59,069 nt of DNA from assembly GCA_002104985.1 (NCBI GenBank), contig MCGO01000225.1, positions 1-59,069 of the forward strand, in the 5' to 3' direction. The position numbers and the translations under genes were made by a program. Under the pieces are notes generated by a model. The model was not told the origin of the DNA. It was given only the letters and a program-made list of their open reading frames with translations, and ran no database searches. This document shows, piece by piece, positions 30,728 through 43,253 of the stretch. The stretch's first letter is position 1. Each line of letters opens with the position of its first letter. Origin of the DNA: Rhizoclosmatium globosum (Eukaryota > Chytridiomycota > Chytridiomycetes > Chytridiales > Chytriomycetaceae).

Positions 30728-31277
30728 CGGTGTAGCTTCAAGAATATGTGGGACAAGCCACAACATGAATTTTGCATCACCCAACCATGTTTATTTCGGG
30801 CTTCTTTGAGGCTTCCAGGCTTCCTCGCCTGAATTGCAAAATTATCACAACTGCAATCAATAGATCCACACTTCGGATTGTCCAAATATTAACATTTTCC
30901 CAAGATGTGTCGTAAGCTTCAGTATCTGTTCAGAAGTATTTTGCTCCAATACTTTCGCAAGAAACTGTAATTGAAGCTTTGATAGTGATTTGGTTTGTGT
31001 CATATCGAATGCATCAATCTTGGAGACCCATATTGTTTATCCAATGGGGGATACTATTGAGCTGCGTAAAAATGTTGGAGCAATGTACAATTACTCGAAA
31101 AAGATGGAATTTGAGGAAACGTTGCGGTAATTTGAATGTCTTTGAATTTATCATAATTTAAATTAAAATTTAACCATGTCTCGTTGTATTGGAAACAGCT
31201 TGGATTTGATCGCTTGTGAATTGAATGAATGGATTGAAGAGTGGCGTTTTGTTGTCAAAAAAATTGAGGCTGAATTC
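30728..31277. other. Intergenic, nothing recognised
   Basis: AT-rich spacer upstream of the second Zn2Cys6 gene. The frame of that gene is open for 34 codons before its ATG, but those codons have no counterpart in the paralogue. Confidence 0.3.
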
Positions 31278-33316
31278 ATGCCAAGAACTGCTGCCAAGAG
31301 CAAGTCTTGCGAGGAATGTCGACTGAGCAAGAAAGGATGCAACAAAGATCCCAACGGCTGCTATAGTTGTAGAAATAAGGGAGTCCCCTGCGTTTACTTG
31401 TCTCAACGCAGGTAAGAGTTGCCAACCATTCGAAAACTAAGTTGTTATTGACACGGCAACTGAAGGACTGAGCCAGTCGAAGGCTGGATTTCAGGGACAA
31501 CAAAGATACTCGATATGCCTCCAAGCCATAGTTCCATGCAGATTGCTGTGCTGGGTCAAGATAATAACAACTGGTCTGATCACTCTGATGAATCACAGAC
31601 ACCAGGATCACAGTGGACTCCTGACTCACTTCAACTCCAAATGTATACTATGGAGATGTCGCTGATCGAACAAGAAGCGTCCAACTGGGACATTCAGGAT
31701 CCCGATCTAATGCCCACCATAAACGATTGGTATCTCTGCTATCGATATTTGACAAAAGGTGGAACGATTCCTTATCCGCAATCAATCAGTCATGATGCCG
31801 AAGCGTTTATGCGTAATTTCTTTTCTTTGCCGCCTGTGTATCGGTGAGATTGGACTTCAACAATTGTTGCACTTAAATTAAGATCGAATAGTCTCATCAA
31901 ATGCGCAATGTATGCACAAGCCTTTCTCTTGAAGGATGAGGCTCTGGCCTATTATAAGCGTGCCAGAAAAGCCTTTCTCAAGATTGGTTTCGCACCAACA
32001 GTTGAGGATTTCCACTCATCCACCTATGTGGCACATTTCGCTTACAGTTGGGTTATAATGCATTAAATTGTCCATTACTAATAATGTAAACCTTAGTGAG
32101 TGGCCAGCCCGTGATCGGAATACAATTCCTAAAGCGCGGAATAACATTTTTGAAGAAACTCAAACTGAACATTGACCCTGACGAGTCTCCATGGTTGTTT
32201 CATTTAAACCTCTCACCACGTCAAAAAGAAGATCGCCGAAGAGCTTTCTGGATCTGGTATTCCATATTCACGTTTTACCAAGGAGTGTGCAACAATGACA
32301 GTTCTCTTCTCGACGTTGATATCGACTGGGTCACAATGAAACCACCGTCTCAAGTTTACGATCCGTATCCCATTTTCAGCCCCATACCCACTCGACAATC
32401 TGAATGCCAAAACACTGAACTCCTTGTGAGACTCAAAAAGTGGAGAGCGGTTCCTCCAAGCACCATCCACAGCCTTCTAACCGACCCTCGAACCATTGAA
32501 TTTTCACAACGGCAAGACTTCATTCGCGCATCTACACCAGTGGAAGTTATGTTGTACACCAAACACCTTGACACGATTGATACAGAAGAAGAAGTCGAGC
32601 TTGTAAACCAAATAATTAGTTCACAAGACGACAGGGTTGTGGCGATGAACATGAGCTTTGAGACTGCCCAATCCGCGATCCATAGACCTATTCTCTATAT
32701 CTCAAGTTTACGGTCATATCACCCTCTTCTCCTCAACCACCAACCCCGCCATATAATCGCAAATGCCATCACCAAGTGCGTCAATTCTGCAATGAGAGTC
32801 GCAACGCTATGCAACCTCTACAAAGCCCTTCGAAAATGGAACTTTGCTCTGTCACCCATGAACTACGCGATTGAGAGCTACATTGAGTGCTTTATGGTCG
32901 TGTGGTTTGTGATGTGTAAAATGGAACCGGCGTGGTGGGAGTTCACAGATGCACGTATCAAGGATTTTTCCATGCTGAGAATGAGGATGGAAGAGATGGC
33001 GCAGACTGTTCGGGCTTTGGAAAGTGGACCTGGAGGTGGAGGTTACTTTGCACCGATTATGGTTTGTATGAATGCGATGTTGAAGGAGATCGATCATGTA
33101 CAGGAGTTTGGAAGAGGGGGAAGTAACGATGGCGTGAATGAAATTGAGCTCGGAATGAGGATTGTTTCGATTGGCGGTGTGAATGATGTTCAAGAAGCAC
33201 AAGCTACTGAGCCATACATCTTGTTGGGACTTCTTGGATTAGAAGTGGCAGGAGGGCTTCGATTCAAAGGACGAACCGAGGAGAGTTGGCGCTTGTTTTG
33301 GAAATTAAATGGATAA
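31278..33316 (+). CDS. Zn2Cys6 fungal transcription factor (copy 2)
   Basis: 628 residues from exons 31278-31411, 31466-31843, 31892-32046 and 32097-33316. Exons 3 and 4 have exactly the same lengths (155 and 1220 bases) as in the 25505 gene. The cluster is KSCEECRLSKKGCNKDPNGC, then YSCRNKGVPC. The ATG at 31278 is preferred over the one at 31176 because the paralogue also starts ~10 residues before its cluster. The regulatory region is strongly conserved (DPDLMPTINDWYLCYRYLTK, YDPYPIFSPIPTR, ATEPYILLGLLG), while the linker after the zinc cluster has diverged. DNA-binding nuclear regulator; target unknown. Confidence 0.8.
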
Positions 33317-33419
33317 GAAAACGTTAGTTTCATACTTATAGAAGGTTTTTATTGTTTTGTAAAAGTTTCAAAGAGGAAGAGGTTCATAAAGATAGAAGAA
33401 ACAAAATAATGAAGAATGC

Positions 33420-36306
33420 TTAGTTCTCCGCCTGTCTTCTGAGCAAGAAGATGAAGAAAAGACCAAAGAGAGTCGCACCAGTAGCAGCAGCGTTAATCTG
33501 ACCCCGCTGAGTCTTTGCCTTTGCTTCAGGAGTAGAATGGTCAGGACAAACAACGGCATCGTAAGTGTCCTTTGCGGTAACAGTAACAGTCTCAGTGACA
33601 GTCGTGAACCAAGACTTCTCGCCGTTAGTCTCCGACACATTCACATTGCTAACTCCCTTTCCAGCGACGTATCCCCGCTTCTTTGGAACACCAGAAGCCG
33701 TAGTCAACTCTTCAACAGTCTTGTTCTCATACGCATCCTCCTTCAACTCAGGGCCACTGGCAACAGCCTCGACAACATCCTCAACGACATCTTCAACAGC
33801 GTCAACGACACCGGAAATACCACGTCCAATGGAAGCACTGATACCAGCGAGGACACGGTTCTCCTCACCAACGACTTCGCGCTCAATTTGCTTGATCTCA
33901 CGACGGGATGGTTCTTGGAACTCGTTGTGCTCAACGAGGACGAGGGAGGCAGCGTTCTTGGCGGCGAGGTATTCTTCGTAGGTTTCGAAGTCTTCTTCGC
34001 GGATTTCGGTGTATGACTTTGTGTAAGTGGTTGTGGTAGGGGGTTGTGGGGAGACGCGGGATGGTGGGCGGGAGACTTGCTTAACGAGTGAGAAGCGACC
34101 CTTTCTGTTTCCCTTCGAGTCCGTTGAAGCAATGGAGGGGGTACGGTTCTTCTTGGAGGAGGAGAAGTCACCAGCGATGAAGGTTGGGGAGAGGGTGCGG
34201 GAGGCGGATGCTGGGTCTTCGGTAGAGATTTGGTCAAGAGCGTTGACAACTTCGAAGGAGTCCTGTGGTCAATAGGATATTAAGCGATTGTTGAATAAAG
34301 ATATGCAAAAATGATGACATGGCAATACCTCGGCAAGAACTGGGCCATTGTTCTTTGAGTTTGCAGCGATGTAGTCACCAGCAGCCTTGGCACCGCTCTC
34401 AATTCCATCGACGGCAGCCTCAAATCCACGCTCAACAGCACCAGCAATCTTACCCAAAGCACCAAACACATCTGGTCCCTGTCCAACAGTCAACTCAACC
34501 TTCTCTGGGTCCTCCTCAACAGTCAAACCCTTGACATCAACGTTTCCACGAGGAGCAGAGATTCCAAGAAGAGCCTCGATCTCAACAAGCTCGAGGGAGA
34601 GGGCGTTCTGTTCGGCAATATACTCTTCGTAGGTCTCGTAATCGGTTTGACGCAAGCTTTGGATACGGAGCAACAAGAACTCACGTCGAGCACGACGGGT
34701 GGTGGTTTCCTTGTCCTCGTAAGCAGAAGCAGTGGCGACAGCAGCAGCGGCAGGAATGGCAGCAGCAGCATAGGAAGCACGCTGCTTCTCATGAACAACG
34801 AGAACCTCAGGGTCAGATGCACTCTTGCGAGTAGCAGCATCGACAACAGTATCGACAGCAGCTTCAATCCCAGATCCAACAGCACTCACGGCTTTACTCA
34901 ATGCACCGAAAATGTCTGGACCTGAACCGACAGTGAGAACCTCCTTCTCTGGGTCTTCTTCCACAGTAAGTGCCTTGACATCGCGGTTTCCTTGTGGTTC
35001 TAGGAGTCCCAACGCAGCCTCGAGCTCAACGAGCTCGAGGGAGAGAGCGTTCTGCTCAGCGACGTACTCTTCGTAAGTCTCGTAATCGTCTTGGGAGAGG
35101 GCTTGAATACGTGCGAGGAGGAACTGGCGCTTGCGGCGGTATGAGGGGGCGGTTCCGTCGAGGATGATTGCATCGTATTCTTGCTTTTGTTGGATGTACT
35201 TGTGGTTCTTTGGTTTGGATGGTGCTGGGACTGGGGCTGGGGAAGCGTCTTCAGGGGTTACTTGGTAGAATGAATCGGAGACGGTTTGTTCTTCGACAAG
35301 AACGACGGAGTCTTGGAGGGAGTTGGCGGTGGAGTACTTGGAGTCAGAGCCGTAAGATGCTACTGGTGGTTGAGGAGCAGGGGTTTGGTAAGAGGAAGGC
35401 TTGCTAGTAGACTGGTACTGAGTTTGTGCAGGAGCTGGGGTTTGAGATGAAGCCTTGTTGGCAACAGCAGCAGCGGCAACAGTGGCAGCAGGAATGACAA
35501 GACCCTCCAAGGCTTCCTCAGACTTGGTCACCTTAGTAACCTCTTCAACGTCCTCAACGAGAACCTTCTTTTTTGTGCGGCGAGTGTGGGACTCCTTGTA
35601 CAGTTCAGCGTTTTTGGCAAGTCTGTCATCGATAATCTTTTGGTACTTTGCATTGCGGAAGTTGTAAGTGAAGACAAGGAGGCTGTTATGTAAGGCAGTT
35701 AGTTGTTATCAGCCAATTATGACAAAAGGTGCAACAAACTCAACTTGTCATTTTGAGCCACGGCATCGGCAAGAATCTTTTCCGTTGCATCAGAGGCAAC
35801 ACACTTTTGCGAACCGATTCTGAATTCTTCGATTGTTCTGTTTATTGAGAGAGCGTAGGCGATCGCCTTGAGGCCGACTTCGTTGATTTCGTTCCCTTGC
35901 ACGTCGAGTTTGTCGAGTTTAGTGTTTGTGTGGAGGGACTAGGTCGGCGGCAGGTGGTTGGCAGTGGGTTGGTTAGATGCGATGTAGCTTATCAGGTACA
36001 CACCTTTGCCAGGAGCACAATGTCCTTCTCGCTCAAGTCTTCGTCGGCAAGCTCAAGCGATGCAATGTTGTCGTCTTTGGCAAGCTGCCCCGCAAGCCAG
36101 GCCATGTCCAATTCACCCTCTTCCTCAACAACATCCTTTGAATCATGCACTACTTCTTCTACTTCAACCTCAACTTCCTTGAGCTTTTTGACTGTTTCAG
36201 TTGAAGTTGTCACTGTTTCTGTCACAATTTGGCCATTGTCTTTGATGATTGTCGACTGTTGCGAGGTTACTTTTGGTGTGCCGGTTGTACTTGAGTACGT
36301 GCTCAT
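33420..36306 (-). CDS. Tropomodulin-like LRR protein with internal repeats and C-terminal TM
   Basis: 897 residues from exons 36306-36004, 35938-35745, 35682-34329 and 34262-33420; every join keeps frame (donors GTGTGT, GTTGAG, GTATTG). Residues ~70-215 form an LRR domain of the tropomodulin type: NIASLELADEDLSEKDIVLL, TKLDKLDVQGNEINEVGLKA, RTIEEFRIGSQKC, then NLLVFTYNFRNAKYQKIIDD. In animals this domain caps actin pointed ends. Two long repeats follow, each with DYETYEEYxAEQNALSLELV, a GxxDVKxLTVEEDPEK step and GPDxFGALxK. A third, weaker repeat begins DFETYEEYLAAKNAASLVLV. The last 20 residues are a TM helix (ATGATLFGLFFIFLL) with a basic end, so the protein should be tail-anchored. An actin or membrane role is inferred only. 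Confidence 0.7.
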
Positions 36307-37293
36307 CTGGTTGGATGGCTGGGTTAGTACTTGGCTATGCTGCGAATGCTGGGATGATTGGTAGATCGAAGAAGGAGGGAGGAAGGGGGAAGGGCTGCAG
36401 AGGGCTGTGATGTGATGTGATGCATGGGGAACAGGCTCAGACACACTTTGGAGACGAACTTTTTCTGCCTTTCACTGAACACTTTCAACTCAAAGCTGTA
36501 AAGGAAACGAGACACATAATTGCCGTCTTTCTCTCTTTCTTTCTTTCTTTCTTTCTTATGCATCTTATCAACTTGATCGTGTGTTAGATTCCAGATTGTT
36601 TCATACAAAATGCATGAAAAAAAGGGCTAAAGTGTCAATGGCCTTTAAAGGCAGAGCTGAGGAATGAATTCGATTACGTTGCTTGTTATTGGCCGTTATC
36701 ATCATGTTCAAAATTTCGGTTCAGCCGTTAAACACAAAAAACCTCAATCCTCTCTGTTTCGAGTGAATGTGCGAATGCCAACTCCATCTGGCCTACCGTA
36801 TTCAAAGACGCCAGTCGCTATTGATTTGTCTCTTATGTCAAGTACCCTCTCTTATCTCAATTACCCCAGTCCGACGAACCTACAATTGTAAGACCATTGC
36901 GTTGTGCGGTGCAACAACAATAGTCGAATTAATTGATGTAATGTGATTAACTAAAAGTTTAATGCCAAAAACAAAAATTACCCTCCTGAAGTTCAACGCA
37001 CACGAGTTTTGGAAGGTTGCTGCTTCCCAAACGGGATCTGCAAGTACATCTTCGCGTAAACCACTCCATCCACGGTGACTGAGTTACTGTCCTGTTTTGG
37101 AATCCTTGTTTTATTCTTTTTGTGGACTCTCTCTCATCTTCAACCCTATAAATTCTTGCTGACCAATCATAAGATTATGCACCAAACAAGGGAAAGAACA
37201 ATAGAGTATATTTACACTATGATACATTGATACAAAAGCAGACGTCATTAAAAAAACGTGAGCTGACTCCCACACTTTTCCCCACCTCTTGAA
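36307..37293. other. Intergenic with a CTTT repeat
   Basis: 987 bases. A (CTTT)n microsatellite spans 36526-36557. An open frame at 36664-36891 shows no similarity to the rest of the window. Otherwise nothing recognised. Confidence 0.4.
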
Positions 37294-37891
37294 TCACTGC
37301 AAATTAAAACGCCGTTGCATCGCCCTTTGACGCACATGGACAGGCTGTGTATTCAAGACGGCGCGAATGTATCTCTGACAGGCGTCCCTGTCGTAAATAC
37401 TTGGTGGCGGGAGGTCCAAAGGTGAGACAACTCTTTGTCTTGGGATATCGCGTTGTCGTTGGACGTTATGGCGGTCCAAAGTCTCTGTGGCTTGCAGAGT
37501 TCTTCTTGTTGCTGAGTCAGACGATAACAGAGTGCCTCCGCCATTTCTTTGTCCTATTTATGTTCAGCTTATGTTCAGCACACTGAGTGAATAACAGAGG
37601 AAACTCACGTTCGCGCCGCATAGTCATCGACATTGATGACGTTGGTGATAGAGGCGCACGAACATAGAAACGTCCCCGTGTGAATCGGTGTTTCGGTGGA
37701 TTCGTAGTGAGATCTCGTCGCATATCAGACAAGATTTTTGTGTGGCTTTGTTTGAGGTACACATGGTCTTGTTGGGCCTTTGTGTATACCAAGGATTCGA
37801 GATGTGCGAGTTCGTTAGGTGATGGAGGTGGGGAAGAGTTGCGATTTGTGGATGATGGACGGTGAGTGGCGGGGGCGTTTGCTGATGTCAT
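37294..37891 (-). CDS. Small-protein subfamily C (two exons)
   Basis: 180 residues from exons 37891-37609 and 37553-37294 (donor GTGAGT, phase 1). The ATG at 37891 is the first in frame. A short Pro/Ser leader is followed by ELAHLESLVYTKAQQDHVYL, then QSHTKILSDMRRDLTT, the block shared by the whole family. The second exon is basic and ends in PPPSIYDRDACQRYIRAVLN. This matches the subfamily C tail (PPP....LN.QECRDYIA.VLATQ) of 38550, 39243 and 44076. It is the only C copy seen with an intron. Function unknown. Confidence 0.65.
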
Positions 37892-38549
37892 TCCTAACAA
37901 AGATTTTAATTGAGGGAAGGGCAAACGGGGAGTGATCGAAGAAAGGAAGGAAATTGAATGTGATGGTTTCAGACACAGAAAAGAAGAAGGGTGAATTAAA
38001 TTATGAGATATTTAAGAGACGGAATGAGTCATAAAGGAGAATTTGGATTGGTCATGCCAGTTTAAGCGATCCTTGGCGTAGAGATTAAGGTTGAGTTGAT
38101 AGTGGTAGGATCAGGTTAGAAATCATATCGCCAATGGTTGAGCATCGCTTCGAGCCACATCTATTCACTGGATCAGCGTAAGAAGGTGGAGTTGATGTGG
38201 TGAGGTAGTTACGTAAGTGCGAATGAGGGTTATGGTAACGGTGGCTCATGAATTGAAACTCTTTTCTTTCTTCTGTTTCTTGTTCTTGTTTCAAGAAAAA
38301 CTCTGTTTGTGCACGCGCTTCTTCTGATGACGTGATTGGCGCACACGAGCATTGGAATACCCACTGGGCTCGCTTTGAGTGAACAACAACAAGAATACGA
38401 AAGAGCATTTGCATTGCAACTATTTTGTATTTGAAGAGTCTGTCTGATTGAACATACTAAGCAAAAGTAAAACGAGGTACAGAGAGAACAGATATGGTAC
38501 AGAAGGGGGTAGGAGGGGTATGTAATGCTGGTGTGATAGTGCTGGGAGT
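37892..38549. other. Intergenic, nothing recognised
   Basis: 658 bases between two minus-strand subfamily C genes. A TTACGTA-type palindrome lies near 38210. No gene or RNA seen. Confidence 0.35.
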
Positions 38550-38885
38550 CTAGTGGCGCTGTGTAGCTAGGACCTGTGCTATGTATTCCCTGCATTCTTC
38601 CACATTCAAAGTGGAACCCCTTATGATCGGCGGCGGTGGAAGCTGTTGTTGCTGTTGGATGCTCAGGCTTCGTTTGCTTCGTTTCGATGCAGCCAGTTCA
38701 TTCCGCATTTCCTGAATGATTCGCACGTGTTCTGATTTGAAGCGGATTCTGTCGATCGGCGCTTTGAGAATTGCGAGTTGTTCAAGGGCAAAGAGCTCCT
38801 CGGGCGATGAGGGAAGCAGCGATGGATGCGTTGATGACATTGTGGCTGGTGACTGGTTGGTGGCGATGCGTGTGGATGCCTGCAT
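38550..38885 (-). CDS. Small-protein subfamily C
   Basis: 111 residues, intronless. An N-terminal Ser/Thr/Pro leader is followed by SPEELFALEQLAILKAP and RFKSEHVRIIQEMRNELAAS. A basic and Gln-rich linker leads to PPPPIIRGSTLNVEECREYI, with the end VLATQRH. A second in-frame ATG at 38840 (MSSTHPS) would give a start more like its paralogues. Very close to the 39243 and 44076 genes. Function unknown. Confidence 0.68.
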   Translation of the reverse strand: MQASTRIATNQSPATMSSTHPSLLPSSPEELFALEQLAILKAPIDRIRFKSEHVRIIQEMRNELAASKRSKRSLSIQQQQQLPPPPIIRGSTLNVEECREYIAQVLATQRH

Positions 38886-39242
38886 TTGTAAGTGATGGTT
38901 TTTGGTGCTGGATTTCGAATGGAGCGAATTGAATGAACGAAGGATGGGAGCATTTTTGTGTCTTTTGTGATTGAGGGTTGAGCGATCGAACGTGACTCAC
39001 TTCTTTACTAATGCTCTTCTAATGCTCATGTTATCACTTTATCTTTTGCCGATTGTGAAGTATCAGTAATGGTAAACTATTAAAGAGGAGTTATTTGTTT
39101 ACACGCGCAGTGAAGGTAAACTATAAAGTGCGAAGAACTCAAATCGGACTGTCAACTGTATGTATTTAGTTCAAGCTGAAACCATACTTCAAGAGTGACG
39201 GTAGCTTAACACGGGGTAACTTCAGTTGAGACAAACTTCAAT
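38886..39242. other. Intergenic, nothing recognised
   Basis: 357-base AT-rich spacer between subfamily C genes. Confidence 0.3.
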
Positions 39243-39602
39243 TTATTTTGGCAACATTTTGGGAACATTCTGAGTAGCTAGTACAAATGCAATATAGTCC
39301 CGACACTCTTGTACATTCAACATCTCTTGTGAGATTTTCGGTGGTGGTGGAACTGGCGCCATCTGATGTGCCTGTGATTGTGATAACTGGTGAGGTGAAC
39401 TTGAAGCCCCAGTTTTTGACGTCAACAGCTCTCGTCGCATTTCTGCCATCATCGTCGCATGCTCGTCTTTTAGCCGTACTTTATCAAGTTTTGATAAGTC
39501 TTGTGCTAATTGTTCTAGCATTGCGATTTGATTGACGGAGGATGGGCGGGGGGATGGTTGGGAAGTAGCTATTGGAGGAATTGGTGGTGTCGGTGGGTGC
39601 AT
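39243..39602 (-). CDS. Small-protein subfamily C
   Basis: 119 residues, intronless, ATG at 39602. A Pro-rich leader (PPTPPIPPIA) is followed by VNQIAMLEQLAQDLSKLDK and RLKDEHATMMAEMRRELLTS. A Ser/Gln linker leads to PPPPKISQEMLNVQECRDYI and AFVLATQ. The block DKVRLK.EHA.MMAEMR.EL is nearly identical to that of the 44076 gene, so the two are recent paralogues. Function unknown. Confidence 0.7.
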   Translation of the reverse strand: MHPPTPPIPPIATSQPSPRPSSVNQIAMLEQLAQDLSKLDKVRLKDEHATMMAEMRRELLTSKTGASSSPHQLSQSQAHQMAPVPPPPKISQEMLNVQECRDYIAFVLATQNVPKMLPK

Positions 39603-39927
39603 TTCTCATACTTTTTTAGATGAGTAAGGCGAAATTCTGGTATCAGTGAGAAATCACAAAAAAGAATGGAGCAAAAAAGTAGGGTTTGGATGACACACTT
39701 TAACTAACGCTTGACTCCAACAAAAAGTTGAACTCTTCAGTAACTTCTCATCAAACAAATATTTTACTCTTCTTTTGATTTTGATCCATCCTTTTCTCTT
39801 CCTCTCCTTTTTTCCTTGCTTTTTAATCAAAACGCGTCGAAACTAAATTCTAAAAATAGACGCACCCTCTTAAGGCCAATTTAGGCCAAAAACCCACTCT
39901 ATCAACCTTTCACAAAAAAGAAAAAGG
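39603..39927. other. Divergent promoter region
   Basis: 325 AT-rich bases between the minus-strand C gene and the plus-strand PDE9-like region. No motif recognised. Confidence 0.3.
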
Positions 39928-41038
39928 ATGGCGTCGACAGAGTCTGGTGTACCTGCGAATCTGACTTCCGTGTCCAAGACCACGACCACAAGTTACTTTA
40001 ATGCTGGTTCGTGTTAGTCTCCCCTTTTTTGAGTGCCCTTCTTGATCGCCAAACACTCAAGAAGGACCAAAACGGATCCACTGGTCCCGTGAAGGTGATC
40101 TTACTACCACGCATGTTCTTGAGGTCTATCCTGGCATGACCACGGAAGACCTTCACAGTGCGATTTGTTCTGTGTTGTTGGTTCATCCGGGTGACGCCAC
40201 TCGAGTTGTTGTTGTTAAGAAAGATGGTGTTATTGTTCCGTTGAGTGTTGCCATGCCGGCGAATTCTGGGTTGGATGGGGATCGCTATGTTGTAAGTGTT
40301 TTGGGGGTTGCAAGCGGGTTTGTGGCGGACCAGAGTCGTAGTGTGATCAAGGATGTAGCGGAGGTTGTTGATGAAATTGAGGCATTGAAGTGGTAAGAAA
40401 AGTTCTTATTATTGATTTCAATACTTAAGTAAGGGTATAGGCAAGTTCGGCTGTTGAAGAAACAGATGAGGGTATCTGTCATGATCGTTGTTATCATGGT
40501 TATTGATTCATTTTGCAGGCTCGACCAGGCTCTTTCGATGCTTCACCTGCCTCGGCGATGGTTTCGAAGGGCAAGAACGTTATTCTTAGCGATGAAGAAG
40601 CTTCGGACATGATTCACGACATGTACGACCCTGCAATCGGATATGATAATATTAACTTGTTTTGGAATCGTACCATACAGTGAAATGCTCGTTGCCGAAC
40701 TCGGAATTCTCAGGGACTTAAAACTCGACATTCAAGTTTTCCGTCGCTTCATGTTTGGAGTCAAGGATGCTTTTGATAAGTCGCCAGGATCTGTCGACTT
40801 TTCGCAATCATGTTTGACAACTCGTGCTGTGTTTCATGCCTTTTCGGCGAATACATTTATGTCACTAATGATGAAGTGGCGTTCAGTTGATCAATTGGTT
40901 TATTTGGTTAGTTTTTGTATTATTTCTCTTGCTTGCGTCTAATATGATATATATAGCTCTGTGTTTTGACAAGTGGTGTGAGAAAGCCAGTCGAAGAGGG
41001 AAAGAAAGCCGAGTCTTCAAAGTCTCAGGACCAATTTG
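39928..41038 (+). CDS. PDE9A-like N-terminal region without a phosphodiesterase active site
   Basis: Proposed exons: 39928-40006, 40062-40392, 40519 to about 40615 or 40677, about 40678-40906, and 40957-41038. Exon 2 (KRIHWSREGDLTTTHVLEVY, VPLSVAMPANSGLDGDRYVV) matches the N-terminal domain of human PDE9A, including its MPANS signature. Exon 3 (KNVILSDEEASDM) fits the segment before the catalytic domain. Exon 4 (EMLVAELGILRDLKLDIQVF, RRFMFGV) fits its first helices. At the place of the metal-binding HN..H the text reads FHAFSA, and the protein leaves the family before HDxDH, so hydrolysis is not expected. The exon 2/3 join is out of frame unless one base is missing near 40392. From exon 4 on, splicing runs in frame into the katanin gene (41085), so this may be its N-terminus. 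Confidence 0.5.
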
Positions 41039-41092
41039 GTAACTATTCATTATTTCATGTATTTTTCTCATTTCGTTTCATCAGGAATCATC

Positions 41093-42552
<1,460 letters not shown>

Positions 42553-42812
42553 AAGTCGTGTGTACTGTTGCTGGATGGACAGGTTAAAACTTGAAGCCAA
42601 GTCATCTTTTTGGAGAATAAATCGTTATCAGAACATCACCATCCATACACACAAACATTCTATCCAAAAGCATCAAATTTGTTCACTTGCATTAGTCAAT
42701 AAAATGGATTCGGGCCTATGGATCCAAAGGATTTGACTTCCTTTTTCGGTGATGGAACTTTTCCACTCAACACCACTCATGCACCACTAAACCAACCATT
42801 CCGATCAAAACG

Positions 42813-42886
42813 CGCTCGATACTGGGATCGAACCAGTGACCTTGAGGTTAACAGCCCCACGCTACTGCCAGCTGAGCCAACCGAGC
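42813..42886 (-). tRNA. tRNA-Asn (GUU)
   Basis: 74 bases fold as a full cloverleaf: acceptor GCTCGGT with ATCGAGC, D arm GGCTCAGCTGGCAGTAGC, anticodon stem TGGGG/CCTCA with loop CTGTTAA (anticodon GTT), and T arm ACTGG-TTCGATC-CCAGT. No intron. It reads codons AAC/AAU. It lies just downstream of katanin on the other strand. Confidence 0.92.
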
Positions 42887-43181
42887 ACATAACAGAGAAT
42901 CAACTACTAACTTAAAGCACCAACACGCATATAACAAAACACAAAAATTCGTATTTGTTGACTAAACTCCAGTCAGGTCTGACGAAGTTGATACAGGTTA
43001 AGAAAAACTTTGTTACAGTTTTCTAATTGCCAGCAAGATGGCGCCACTCAATGAATTGCAAGTTTGATTCAATCCTGCAGTATTTCAAAACCAAGAAACG
43101 GTGAAGACACGTTCCCTCTCCTTTTCACCACAAAAGTCCTTCAAGTCCTTCACACACAAACAACAGTATCCGGAAGATGTT

Positions 43182-43253
43182 AGGACCGAGCGGGGGTTGA
43201 TCCCGCGACCTCGGGATTTGCAGTCCTACGCTCTACCACTGAGCTATCAGTCC
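43182..43253 (-). tRNA. tRNA-Cys (GCA)
   Basis: 72 bases: acceptor GGACTGA with TCGGTCC, D arm GCTCAGTGGTAGAGC, anticodon loop CTGCAAA (anticodon GCA), and T stem GCGGG/CCCGC. The T loop reads ATCAACC where TTCRANY is usual, and the anticodon stem TAGGA/TCCCG has one A-C mismatch. No intron. Confidence 0.85.

Noticed and set aside
30483..30809. Open frame across the second MITE-like repeat
   Set aside because: The frame is a by-product of the repeated palindromic words; the other repeat copy does not keep it.
34027..34275. Plus-strand open frames over the tropomodulin-like gene
   Set aside because: Antisense of a strongly biased coding exon; no motif.
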